The notes under the pieces are model-generated. The model was not told the DNA's origin. It did no database searches and was given only the letters and a program-made list of their open reading frames with translations. Source: Planctomycetaceae bacterium (GTDB lineage: Bacteria; Planctomycetota; Planctomycetia; Pirellulales; Pirellulaceae). From it: DNA of 58,526 nucleotides. This document shows, one piece after another, positions 44,146-52,948 of this stretch (position 1 is its first letter; each line of letters opens with the position of its first letter). The stretch lies in assembly GCA_002723275.1 (NCBI GenBank), contig PBNZ01000044.1:1-58526 (forward strand), written 5' to 3'. Made by a program: the position numbers and the translations under genes.

Positions 44146-47136
44146 ATGGATCAAGAACGGGAAAGAGTTCAAGCGGATTTGCGAGGGCTTCTCGACGGAG
44201 AGGTTCATTGCGATGATGTTTTCCTGCAAATCTACGCCAGCGACGCGAGCATCTATGAAATCAAGCCGCTGGGTGTCGTCCGCCCCAAAAATGCCGCGGA
44301 CGTGGTCGCTTGTGTCGAGTACGCCGCCGAAAACAATCTTCCGATTCATGCTCGCGGAGCGGGTACAAGTCTGGCGGGCGAGTCTCTCGGTCCCGGTCTG
44401 ATCCTCGATTTTTCACATTCGATGCGGCGAGTCTTGCGATTAACGGAAGACATGGTGCGCGTGCAACCGGGTGTGGTTCTCGGCGATCTCAACCGTCTCT
44501 TGGCGACTCGAGGCCAATGCTTTGGGCCCGACCCGGCGAATCGGAACGTCAGCACCATGGGCAGTGTCCTTTCGATTGATGGAAGCGGCAGTCGTTGGCT
44601 GCAATACGGATCGGCTCGCCATCACATCGAGAGCATGAATGTTGTACTTGCAAGCGGCGAAATGATCACACTCGGTCAACACGACCCTCAGGACCGCCTT
44701 GCATCCGCCACCGTCAAGCAGCTAGTGTCCAAAGTCAGCAATTTGCTCGACGCGAACGAATCGTTGATTAATCAACACCAATCAGCAGCACCGTCGAACC
44801 GCAGCGGTTATCACCTCGACGACATCCGACGCGAGGGACGATTAGACCTGGCAAAGCTACTCGTGGGCTCCGAGGGCACTTTAGCCTTGATCACCGAAGC
44901 CACGGTGCGACTCTCAAAGATACCGTCACATCGAGGCGTCGCCTTGTTGATGTTTGAGCGACTGGAACTGGCGGCTCAGGCGGCTATCGAGATCCCTCGA
45001 ATGGGCGCCACGGCGTGCGATCTGATGGACCGTCGCCTGCTGCGACTCGCCTGTGAGTCGCACGTGAGTTACGACCTGCTGCTGCCCGAAAGCACGGAGG
45101 CCATGTTATTGGTCGAGGTTGAGGGGGAGTCGCCCCAGGAAGTTCGCGACCGCCTTGCGTCGATTACCAACGTGATCCGCCGTCGCAAAAAACTCGCTTT
45201 CGACGTCAAAACCGCCTTTGAACCGGACGACATCGAACTCTACTGGCGCCTTCCTCGGCACGTCGTACCGTCGCTCTATCGACTCAAAGGCTCGACTCGC
45301 CCCCTACCCTTTGTCGAAGACATCTGCATCCCACCGGCAGAGCTTCCCGGTTTTTTGGTTCAACTGCAGAACGTCCTGAAGAAGCATCAGGTAACGGCAT
45401 CACTGTACGGCCATGTTGGCCACGGCCAGTTGCACGTTCGACCGTTTCTCGATTTGGGGGATCCGGACCACGTACGTCGAATGCAACATTTGGCTCGTGA
45501 TCTTTACGAACAAGTGCTGGAAGTCAACGGCACGGTCAGCGGCGAACATGGCGATGGCCTGAGTCGCACCTGGTTTTTGCGAGAACAATATGGGCCTTTG
45601 TACGATGTATTCCGTGAGGTCAAGAACATCTTCGACCCACAAAACATTTTCAATCCAGGTAAGATTATCGATGAATCGGGGCAAGTGCTCACACAGAATC
45701 TGCGGCCTGTGGCCCCTTCGGCTCATCGACAAGATGAACTGGGAGATTCCAGCGAACCGGACGCAATCGGTGGCACCTCGGAAGAGACAAATGCTCCCGA
45801 AACGATCCCCTTGGAACTCAACTGGAATGAGACAAGCGTCGTGCAAACAGCAAGAAGCTGTAACGGCTGCGGCAGTTGCTTGACCAAGTCTCCTCTTGAC
45901 CGGATGTGTCCGATTTATCGTCTCACGCCTGCTGAGGAGTCGACGCCACGAGCGAAGGCGAATTTATTTCGGGCGGTTGTGACTGGGGCGCTGGATTCGA
46001 CCGAGCTGAACGGGGAAACTCTGAAAGAGGTGGCGGACCTGTGCGTTAACTGTCATCAATGTCGACTGGAATGTCCGGCCGAGGTCGATATCCCAAAATT
46101 GATGATGGAGTGCAAAGCCCAATTTGTTACCAACAATGGTCTGACGGTTTCTGATTGGTTTCTGTCCCGTCTTGATAAGCGAGCATCCTGGGGCAATGTT
46201 TTACGCCCCGTCACCAATTGGGCTCTCGGAAACCGTTCGGCACGTTGGCTCCTGGAAAAAACCTTTGGGATCGCCCAAAGCCGCAAACTTCCGAGACTGG
46301 CGGCACGGTCTTTCCTGCGACAGGCGGCTCGACGACGACTCACACGTCCGGCGAAACGAAGCGGTCGGAAAATCCTCTATTTTTTCGACACCTTTGCCAA
46401 CTGGTTTGACCCACAGCTGGGAGATGCATTGGTTTCCGTGATGGAACACAACGCGGTCTCGGTCTACGTCCACCCCGATCAACTGCAGTCTGGGATGTCG
46501 ATGCTCTCATTAGGAGCGGTTGAACGTGCCAAGCCGCTGATTCGCAAGAACATTACGATCCTGGCAGACGCAGTAAGACAGGGCTATCACATCGTCGCAA
46601 CGGAGCCGGCTGCGGCACTCTGCTTGACGCGCGAGTACGTTAATGTGCTTGACGATGAAGACGCGCGACTGGTCGCAGAAAACTCGAGCGAGGCCTGCTC
46701 TTATCTGTGGAAAATGCACCAAACAGGCCAACTGGAACTCGACCTCAAACCCATCAACCTCACCGTTGGCTACCATCAGCCGTGCCATGTACGAGCGTTA
46801 AATGTCGGTAAACCGGGTGAGCACTTACTGCGATTGGTTCCCGGTATATCGGTGCGTTCCGTAGAACAAGGATGCTCCGGTATGGCAGGCACCTATGGCC
46901 TCAAGCGAGAAAACTATCGAAACAGCTTGCGAGCCGGCTGGGGACTTATCTCTGCAATGAGAAGCCCCGGACTGCAGATCGGTGCGAGCGAGTGCAGCAG
47001 TTGCAAGTTACAAATGCAGCAAGGCACGGCCAAAACGACGCTCCACCCCCTCAAAATACTTGCCTTGGCCTACGGATTGATGCCGGAAGTTAGCCAACTT
47101 CTGACTCCATCCAGTGAGGAGTTGATTGCAAAGTGA
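44146..47136 (+). CDS. FAD-linked dehydrogenase fused to Fe-S / CCG oxidoreductase domains
   Basis: The protein has 996 residues, in the D-lactate / D-2-hydroxyglutarate dehydrogenase (GlcD-like) plus GlcF-like fusion family. The FAD domain (ARGAGTSLAGESLGPGLILD, MRRVLRLTEDMVRVQPGV, SEGTLALITEATVRL, GHVGHGQLHVRPF, EHGDGLSRTWFLREQYGP) covers about 1-510. Two 4Fe-4S motifs, CNGCGSCLTKSPLDRMCP and CVNCHQCRLECPAEVDIP, lie at about 570-650. Two CCG-type cysteine motifs follow (YHQPCHVRALNVG, SECSSCKLQMQQGT). It probably oxidises a 2-hydroxy acid and passes electrons to quinone or an electron carrier. Its stop overlaps the GTG of moaD by 4 bases. Confidence 0.9.
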   Translation: MDQERERVQADLRGLLDGEVHCDDVFLQIYASDASIYEIKPLGVVRPKNAADVVACVEYAAENNLPIHARGAGTSLAGESLGPGLILDFSHSMRRVLRLTEDMVRVQPGVVLGDLNRLLATRGQCFGPDPANRNVSTMGSVLSIDGSGSRWLQYGSARHHIESMNVVLASGEMITLGQHDPQDRLASATVKQLVSKVSNLLDANESLINQHQSAAPSNRSGYHLDDIRREGRLDLAKLLVGSEGTLALITEATVRLSKIPSHRGVALLMFERLELAAQAAIEIPRMGATACDLMDRRLLRLACESHVSYDLLLPESTEAMLLVEVEGESPQEVRDRLASITNVIRRRKKLAFDVKTAFEPDDIELYWRLPRHVVPSLYRLKGSTRPLPFVEDICIPPAELPGFLVQLQNVLKKHQVTASLYGHVGHGQLHVRPFLDLGDPDHVRRMQHLARDLYEQVLEVNGTVSGEHGDGLSRTWFLREQYGPLYDVFREVKNIFDPQNIFNPGKIIDESGQVLTQNLRPVAPSAHRQDELGDSSEPDAIGGTSEETNAPETIPLELNWNETSVVQTARSCNGCGSCLTKSPLDRMCPIYRLTPAEESTPRAKANLFRAVVTGALDSTELNGETLKEVADLCVNCHQCRLECPAEVDIPKLMMECKAQFVTNNGLTVSDWFLSRLDKRASWGNVLRPVTNWALGNRSARWLLEKTFGIAQSRKLPRLAARSFLRQAARRRLTRPAKRSGRKILYFFDTFANWFDPQLGDALVSVMEHNAVSVYVHPDQLQSGMSMLSLGAVERAKPLIRKNITILADAVRQGYHIVATEPAAALCLTREYVNVLDDEDARLVAENSSEACSYLWKMHQTGQLELDLKPINLTVGYHQPCHVRALNVGKPGEHLLRLVPGISVRSVEQGCSGMAGTYGLKRENYRNSLRAGWGLISAMRSPGLQIGASECSSCKLQMQQGTAKTTLHPLKILALAYGLMPEVSQLLTPSSEELIAK

Positions 47137-47378
47137 AAATCGAAGTTCGCCTATTCGCTGTCGCTCGCCAACTGGCAAACCAAGAAACGATCGCCGTGTC
47201 GTGCCCTGAATCGGCAACTATCGCCGACCTAAAACAAGCGATCATCGAACAATTGCCAGAACTTGCGACGATCCTCGATCACGTCCGATTCGCGGTCAAT
47301 TCCGACTATGCTGACGAAAAAACTCAGCTGTCCTCAACCGATGAGGTAGCCTGCATCCCACCAGTCAGTGGAGGATAA
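47133..47378 (+). CDS. moaD: Molybdopterin synthase small subunit MoaD
   Basis: The protein has 81 residues and ends in the functional Gly-Gly (PPVSGG), which carries the thiocarboxylate sulfur. The ubiquitin-like fold is seen in KIEVRLFAVARQLAN and FAVNSDYADEKTQLSSTDEV. It starts with GTG, overlapping the stop of the FAD/Fe-S gene (GTGA). Confidence 0.93.
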   Translation: MKIEVRLFAVARQLANQETIAVSCPESATIADLKQAIIEQLPELATILDHVRFAVNSDYADEKTQLSSTDEVACIPPVSGG

Positions 47379-47544
47379 CCCAGCTTGGCGCTCCCTCGAG
47401 CGATCGGCGCTCCCCGATTCCCCCTCGGCGGTCGTAGGTCGTACAATGGAGTTTGGTGAACGGCACGGCGTGTGCTGATCCCTCTCGTGAAGCTCCCCTG
47501 CCTCAAACCAGAATACGGCCCAAGATAGTGCGGCCCGAGATTCA

Positions 47545-47973
47545 GTGATCCAGATAACTCGCGACCCGATCGATCCGGATGCCGCAATTCGCCAGGTCAG
47601 TTCGACTCAGGCCGGCGCCGTTGTCATGTTCCTGGGAACGACGCGTGAGTTTACTGCGGAAAAAAAAACTCGTTCACTGAACTACGATTGCTATCCTGAA
47701 ATGGCAGAGCGGAAGCTGGCGGAACTGGAAACCGCAGCACGAGATCGCTGGCCCATCGTCGAATGCTCCATCGTCCATCGTCTGGGCCACTTGGAACTGG
47801 GCGAGGCAAGCATCGTCGTAGCCCTCAGCACCGCTCACCGGCGAGATGCATTTGAAGCAGTTCAATGGCTGATGGATCGAATCAAGGAAGAGGTACCTAT
47901 CTGGAAGGAAGAGCATTGGGCGGACGGGACGACGGAATGGGTTCACCCTGGCTTACCTCCCCAAGAAAACTGA
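47545..47973 (+). CDS. moaE: Molybdopterin synthase large subunit MoaE
   Basis: The protein has 142 residues. Signatures are GAVVMFLGTTREFT, LNYDCYPEMAERKLAELE, VHRLGHLELGEASIVVAL and VPIWKEEHW with the catalytic Lys. It works with MoaD to insert sulfur into precursor Z. The start is GTG with GAGATT just upstream. A 166-base gap without features separates it from moaD. Confidence 0.95.
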   Translation: MIQITRDPIDPDAAIRQVSSTQAGAVVMFLGTTREFTAEKKTRSLNYDCYPEMAERKLAELETAARDRWPIVECSIVHRLGHLELGEASIVVALSTAHRRDAFEAVQWLMDRIKEEVPIWKEEHWADGTTEWVHPGLPPQEN

Positions 47974-47977
47974 CGCT

Positions 47978-49000
47978 ATGTCGATGTCACATCCAACTCA
48001 ATCTGGTGAATCTCCGCTGGTCGATTCGTTCGGTCGAGTCCATACCAGCATGCGGATCAGCGTGACCGATCGGTGCAATATCCGCTGTTTTTACTGCATG
48101 CCAGATGAACAGATTCGCTTTAAGCCACGCGATGAAATCCTTTCTCACGAAGAGATCGAGCGTTTCGTGGAAGCGATTCTTCCCTTGGGAATCAACCAAT
48201 TCCGGATCACTGGCGGGGAACCGCTGGTCCGCAACGATCTCCCAGGACTCATTCAGCGCATTGCGGCATTACCGGGTGTCGAAGACCTGGCGATGACCAC
48301 CAACGGAGTTTTGCTCGCCGATATGGCCGAAGATCTGCACAAGGCGGGATTACAACGACTAAACATCAGCCTAGACGGCCTTCAGGAGGAGACGTTTCGT
48401 CGCATTACCCGTCGCGAGGGACTTCAAAAAGTTCTCAAAGGCATTTTGGCTGCACAGCAACTACCCTTCCGACAGATTCGCTTGAACACCGTCGCGATCC
48501 GTGGCATTACAGAAGCGGAGATTATCCCATTGGGCCAGTTCGCTCGCGAACAGGAGCTCGAATTGCGTTTCATCGAATTCATGCCGTTAGACGCAGAAGA
48601 AGGCTGGGAGAGCCAACAGGTTCTGGACGGAGACGAGATCAAGCGCACCCTCGAGTCAGCTTTTGGTCCCCTGGTACCGCGATCGCGCCCAAATCCAAGC
48701 CAACCCGCTGTCGACTTCGAATTTGCCGACGGCCGCGGTCGCATCGGCTTCATCAACCCCATCACTCAACCTTTTTGCGGCGAATGCAACCGTCTCAGAA
48801 TTACCGCCGAAGGTCAGTTGCGAAACTGTCTGTTTTCGACAGAAGAATGGGATGTTCGGGAATTGCTTCGCAACGGAGCCACTGAGGCAGAGATTCGTAA
48901 CCGATTGCGTGAATGCGTGATGCATAAAAAAGCCGGCCACGGCATCGACTCGTCTGATTTCCAACGGCCTGAACGAGCAATGTATCAGATTGGTGGATAG
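47978..49000 (+). CDS. moaA: GTP 3',8-cyclase MoaA
   Basis: The protein has 340 residues. It is a radical SAM enzyme starting molybdenum cofactor synthesis from GTP. The first cluster motif is CNIRCFYCMP; the second cluster Cys lie in CGECNRLRITAEGQLRNCLF; the chain ends in Gly-Gly as usual. It starts 4 bases after moaE. Length is standard. Confidence 0.96.
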   Translation: MSMSHPTQSGESPLVDSFGRVHTSMRISVTDRCNIRCFYCMPDEQIRFKPRDEILSHEEIERFVEAILPLGINQFRITGGEPLVRNDLPGLIQRIAALPGVEDLAMTTNGVLLADMAEDLHKAGLQRLNISLDGLQEETFRRITRREGLQKVLKGILAAQQLPFRQIRLNTVAIRGITEAEIIPLGQFAREQELELRFIEFMPLDAEEGWESQQVLDGDEIKRTLESAFGPLVPRSRPNPSQPAVDFEFADGRGRIGFINPITQPFCGECNRLRITAEGQLRNCLFSTEEWDVRELLRNGATEAEIRNRLRECVMHKKAGHGIDSSDFQRPERAMYQIGG

Positions 49001-49003
49001 ACG

Positions 49004-50158
49004 ATGCGCAGCCGAATTTATCTTGATCATGCGGCCACCAGCTGGCCCAAACCGGAATCCGTTTACCGTGCTATGGATGACTATGCTCGGGAATCAGGCG
49101 CTCCGGCCGGCCGCGGCAGTTACCGTGAAGCGATCGAGGTTGAGCGAACGATCGACCAAACACGGCAGGCCATCGCACAGCTCATCGAAGCCGACGACCC
49201 GCGTCAGATACTGTTCACTTACAGCGGAACCGATTCACTAACACTCGCCATTCGTGGACTCGTGAAGCCGGGAGACCACGTGATCACCACCGTGTGTGAT
49301 CACAATTCGGTGCTACGTCCCCTCCATTATTTGGAACAGCAGCAGGACGTTGCCGTGACTCGTATCGGAGCGGACGCGGAGGGCCGTATTCTGCCGGAAG
49401 ATTTGGCCGACTCGATTCTCCCAAATACGAGTCTGATCGCGATGGTTCACGCCTCGAATGTCACCGGCGCATTACAACCGGCTGCCAAAGTTGGAGAAAT
49501 CGCCCGCGAACGTGGTATCCCCTTCCTGCTCGATGCCGCCCAAACCTTGGGGCATCTCCCCGTCTCCGTCCGAGATTTTCAATGCGATATGCTCGCCGCC
49601 CCCGGACATAAAGGGCTGCTCGGTCCCACAGGCACCGGCATCCTGTATCTCTCGGAAGAGATGTCCAAGAGGCTGATGCCCGTCCGCATGGGTGGTACGG
49701 GGAGCCAAAGTGAACGGGATCAACAACCCGAAACGCTGCCCGACAAATTTGAAAGCGGCAATCTGAACGTACCAGGCATCGTAGGTTTGCATGCGGGTCT
49801 GCGGTACATTCAAGAACGCGGCATTGAAGAGATTGCGGAACACGAGGGGACCCTGACGCAGCAACTTCGGCAGGGGCTGGCAGATCTTCAATCGATCCAA
49901 CTCTATGGAGGCGATGGCCCCAGCGTGGGCGTGTTGAGTCTCAATGTACAGAGCCAGGAGCCACAGGAGACCGCTGTTTTGCTTGATCAGATCGGCTCCA
50001 TCCAAGCTCGAGCCGGATTTCACTGTGCCCCGATGATGCACGACTCATTGAACACACGCCAGCTTGGCGGTACTCTGCGACTAAGCGTGGGCCCCTTCAA
50101 CACGGCTCAGCAAATTCAGACAACGCTACAAGTCCTCCAGCAAATCGCAGACCTCTAG
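49004..50158 (+). CDS. Class V aminotransferase, cysteine desulfurase / selenocysteine lyase-like
   Basis: The protein has 384 residues. It has the PLP Lys in APGHKGLLGPTGTGILY, an N-terminal IYLDHAATSWPKPESVYRAMD and the active-site loop Cys in RAGFHCAPMM. The style matches the subfamily of probable desulfurases or selenocysteine lyases often found near selenium genes. Placed 4 bases after moaA, it could supply sulfur to MoaD via MoeB/ThiF, and given the selenoprotein SelD in this genome it could also deliver selenide. The choice is not settled by sequence. Confidence 0.9.
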   Translation: MRSRIYLDHAATSWPKPESVYRAMDDYARESGAPAGRGSYREAIEVERTIDQTRQAIAQLIEADDPRQILFTYSGTDSLTLAIRGLVKPGDHVITTVCDHNSVLRPLHYLEQQQDVAVTRIGADAEGRILPEDLADSILPNTSLIAMVHASNVTGALQPAAKVGEIARERGIPFLLDAAQTLGHLPVSVRDFQCDMLAAPGHKGLLGPTGTGILYLSEEMSKRLMPVRMGGTGSQSERDQQPETLPDKFESGNLNVPGIVGLHAGLRYIQERGIEEIAEHEGTLTQQLRQGLADLQSIQLYGGDGPSVGVLSLNVQSQEPQETAVLLDQIGSIQARAGFHCAPMMHDSLNTRQLGGTLRLSVGPFNTAQQIQTTLQVLQQIADL

Positions 50159-50174
50159 TGCCGGAAAATCGCCG

Positions 50175-50606
50175 ATGCCTCCTCAAAATGAACAGCCGTG
50201 GTACGCGGAAAGTGGCCTGAAATTCGAATGCTCGCAATGCGGTGATTGCTGTACAGGTGCTCCCGGTTACGTCTGGGTCAACAAAGAGGAGATCGCCAAG
50301 CTAGCAGCAGCAGCAGGCATCGAGGACATCGACGAGTTCGAAAAGCTCTATGTGCGGAAGGTCGGTATCCGTAAAAGCCTGAAGGAATTCCCGAACGGCG
50401 ACTGTGTTTTCTTCGACACCGAAGCACGAAAATGCCAGGTGTATGAGGCACGACCGCGCCAGTGCCGAACTTGGCCCTTCTGGGATTCGACTCTCCGCAC
50501 GCCTGAAGCGTGGGAGGCCACCTGCGAAGTCTGCCCGGGCAGTGGCCGCGGAACGCTCTATGCGATCGAAGAAATCGAAGAGCGCCGCAGTGTCTTCCGC
50601 GTCTGA
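50175..50606 (+). CDS. YkgJ-family Cys-cluster protein
   Basis: The protein has 143 residues. It carries CSQCGDCC near the N-terminus, GDCVFFDTEARKCQVYEARP, a second set with CRTWPFWD and CEVCPGSGRG, the pattern of the zinc/iron-chelating YkgJ family. It lies 17 bases after the desulfurase-like gene and ends the gene series. Role unknown; possibly metal or Fe-S handling. Confidence 0.88.
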   Translation: MPPQNEQPWYAESGLKFECSQCGDCCTGAPGYVWVNKEEIAKLAAAAGIEDIDEFEKLYVRKVGIRKSLKEFPNGDCVFFDTEARKCQVYEARPRQCRTWPFWDSTLRTPEAWEATCEVCPGSGRGTLYAIEEIEERRSVFRV

Positions 50607-51045
50607 ATCGTTACTGGCCCCAGGCCGGAAGTCGCTTTAAAGATTATGAATCTTATTCCGATAAGCTGAAGTTTGACGATTGTAGGGTCGATAATGCCGT
50701 TGGAGGCGAAGGTCTCGGCGAGCGTCATGAGGGCTGAAAACTCCGTTAAATGCGACGCATCTTACTGCTGCACAAGCACTTACGGAAAAACATCCACCAT
50801 AACGAACCGGTCCACCGACGTTAAACTGTTTTTTCGCATAGAGTTACGGCGAATACAGCGGACATGATCTTTCGCTTCTGGATGTTTACATTTTGGATCA
50901 AATCGGGCTTGCTGAAAGGCCGCCCGAACCCCGTTGGGTTGACACTAGTTCTTATGCTATATACACTTGGAACAAGTCGCAGAATTTTTCGACCGACTCC
51001 AAGCGTCCGTCAAACCCGGTCTGGGTTCCGAACTGGAGCATCGTT
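50607..51045. other. Intergenic region upstream of the HU-family gene
   Basis: About 440 bases with no gene. A longer frame that reaches the HU gene from 50893 is not conserved in its first 51 residues. The promoter at 50939-50965 is listed separately, leaving roughly 75 bases of leader. Confidence 0.5.
50939..50965 (+). promoter_or_regulatory. Sigma-70-like promoter of the HU-family gene
   Basis: TTGACA at 50939-50944 is a perfect -35 hexamer, and TATACA at 50960-50965 is a -10 hexamer with a 15-base spacer; the overlapping TATATA and an upstream TATGC add an extended -10 feel. The GTG at 51046 follows 80 bases later with GGAG as ribosome site. Confidence 0.65.
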
Positions 51046-51468
51046 GTGACCAAGAAAGAGATCGTCAAAACAATTTCCGAGGAAATTGGCCTGACCCAGC
51101 TGAAGACGAAGGAAATCGTCCAGAAGACCTTCGACGCCATTGTGGAAACGCTGGTGGAAGAGGGCAGGATCGAATTACGAAACTTTGGCGTGTTCGAAGT
51201 CAAAAAGCGGGCCGCGCGTAAGGCCCGTAACCCCCGCACAGGGGATAAGGTCTTCGTTCCGGAGAAGTTCGTGGTCACATTTAAGCCTGGTAAGGAAATG
51301 GAAGAAAGGGTTCGACAACTGGAAGAGAAGGCAAACATGGAGGCGCGGGCCCAAGCCGAGGCGAATGCTTCAGCTAAACCGCCCACCGTGGACGAGAGGC
51401 CCAATATGGGGGCTCCACCTGCTGGATCGGACGTGTCGAGCGGATTTGAACGCAATCAGGGTTCCTAG
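51046..51468 (+). CDS. HU/IHF-family nucleoid protein with acidic-alanine tail
   Basis: The protein has 140 residues; the first 90 are HU ([51 protein letters not shown] with the Arg/Pro arm region), and the last 50 form an extra tail with a helical Glu-Ala-rich part and a Pro-Gly end. Standard HU ends near residue 90-95. The start is GTG at 51046 with GGAG upstream. The lipoprotein gene lies 41 bases downstream. Confidence 0.88.
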   Translation: MTKKEIVKTISEEIGLTQLKTKEIVQKTFDAIVETLVEEGRIELRNFGVFEVKKRAARKARNPRTGDKVFVPEKFVVTFKPGKEMEERVRQLEEKANMEARAQAEANASAKPPTVDERPNMGAPPAGSDVSSGFERNQGS

Positions 51469-51470
51469 GA

Positions 51471-51498
51471 CTCCGTTTGCCTTGAAATACTCACGGAG
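51471..51498 (+). promoter_or_regulatory. Possible hairpin hiding the lipoprotein ribosome site
   Basis: CTCCGT at 51471-51476 can pair with ACGGAG at 51493-51498. The right arm contains part of the strong Shine-Dalgarno ACGGAGGAG of the lipoprotein gene, so folding could reduce its translation. The left arm starts 2 bases after the HU stop. Confidence 0.35.
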
Positions 51499-51509
51499 GA
51501 GTATCGAAC

Positions 51510-51728
51510 ATGCGACGCCTGCTTTGTGGCCTGCTGCTTTCAGCTGCTTTGGCCTCCTCATCCGGCTGTTTTGTGCCGATTTATTCGGCCGACCCGGTGC
51601 GTCGAGCCCGACAGCTGCTGTTTACATCTGACAACATGCGTCAAGTGCTAGACGAATGGGAACGAATCTGGTTTCTCGACCAGCCGTCCCACATGCAGCC
51701 CTACCGGACGCACGGTGGCTTGCTTTAA
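51510..51728 (+). CDS. Small secreted lipoprotein of unknown role
   Basis: The protein has 72 residues. The signal has a lipobox ASSSGC with Cys20, followed by a 52-residue mature part (DPVRRARQLLFTSDNMRQVL, DEWERIWFLDQPSHMQPYRT). The DEWERIWFLDQP stretch resembles short planctomycete lipoproteins of unknown role. Excellent ribosome site ACGGAGGAG. Confidence 0.8.
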   Translation: MRRLLCGLLLSAALASSSGCFVPIYSADPVRRARQLLFTSDNMRQVLDEWERIWFLDQPSHMQPYRTHGGLL

Positions 51729-51855
51729 ACAGCCCGTTAAGGGGTCGTTACCTGTCTGAGTTACGACGACTACATTGACCGCGTGCCCTTCACACGATCT
51801 CGCGGCCCATCTGGGGCCCGAGCTCGTTATCCGATAAGGCTACGCGGTCACGATC

Positions 51856-52792
51856 ATGACGACAGAGACCCCGGCAAAATCCACAGACGTCGATCTGACG
51901 ACGCAACTGGGTCGCCTTACTGTCCCCAAATCCAATTCTGGTGGCGTCAGGAACCTTTGGTTATGCGCGCGAGATGGCCAAACTGGTCGATCTCACACGT
52001 TTAGGCGGCATGGTACCTAAAACGATCACGCGTGCTCCCCGCCCCGGTAATCACCCGTGGCGCACCGTCGAGACACCGGCGGGACTTCTGAATTCCATCG
52101 GGTTAGACAATGACGGAATCGACACCTTTGTCGCCGACCACTTGCCCTACCTGCGAACCATCGGCTGTCCATTGATTGTAAGCGTCGCAGGCACGAGTTG
52201 TGAGGATTTCACGGCCATCTCAGAGCAGCTGAATGAACAAGAGGGGATCGCAGCGATCGAACTCAACGTCTCCTGTCCAAATGTCTCGGGGGGCGTCGAC
52301 TTTGGCAGCAACCCCGAGATGTGCCACCAAGTGGTAGCAGGTGTTCGACAGGCCACCGATCTGCCCGTGTTCGCCAAATTAACCCCGAACGTTTCCAACA
52401 TTGCGGGGGTTGCCTAGGCGGCGGCTGAAGGGGGTGCCGACGCGTTGACGGTGATTAATACCTTGCTGGGCATGGCAGTTGACTGGCGGAAGCGTCGTTC
52501 TCTGCTTGGAAACGTGATGGGCGGCTTGAGCGGTCCGGCGATCAAGCCAGTCGCCTTACGCTGCGTCTATCAGGTGTCTCAGGCCGTTTCAATTCCTGTC
52601 ATTGGCGCGGGTGGGATTGCCAACACCAACGACGTCGTGGAGCTTCTCGTCGCTGGAGCCGCCGCCGTCCAACTCGGCACCGCCAACTTCTACGATCCGA
52701 ACGTTTCGATGCGAATTCTGGACGAATTACCTGCCTGCATCGCCAACTTAGGTGCCAAACGAGTCTCAGAAGTGGTTGGTTCCCTGGCCTAA
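51856..52792 (+). pseudogene. pyrD: Damaged dihydroorotate dehydrogenase (PyrD) gene
   Basis: The intact enzyme would oxidise dihydroorotate to orotate in pyrimidine synthesis. Reading from the ATG at 51856 gives TTQLGRLTVPKSNSGG; removing one base in the CCCCAAA run at 51924-51930 restores VPNPILVASGTFGYAREM, the normal PyrD start. The next 160 residues are typical (NSIGLDNDGI, ELNVSCPNVSGG, FAKLTPNVSNIAGV) until a TAG at 52415-52417, where relatives have a Gln codon CAG. After it the frame continues normally (GGADALTVINTLLGMAV, NVMGGLSGPAIKPVAL, GAGGIANTNDVVELLVAGAA) to a proper end. Two lesions of different type point to a dead gene or, less likely, two separate assembly errors. No second pyrD is in the window. 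Confidence 0.8.
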
Positions 52793-52948
52793 AAGTCGCG
52801 CAGTCGACCTTGTTGGAATGTGACGGAAACGACAAACTAGCGGATCCATCGCGATCTCTGCTAAGTTCCGTCCTCAACCATTGGGCGTCTTGCAAGCGTC
52901 CCATGCATTTAAACCATTGCCACGAATCAACGACGAGCGATCGACATT

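Noticed and set aside
51924-51931. Programmed frameshift in pyrD at the CCCCAAAT run
   Set aside because: The heptamer is not in the phase needed for the known -1 slip, the needed shift is the other way, and a separate TAG further on is not explained by it.
52415-52417. TAG read as pyrrolysine in pyrD
   Set aside because: Relatives have Gln there and nothing in the window suggests a pyrrolysine system; a C-to-T nonsense change is simpler.
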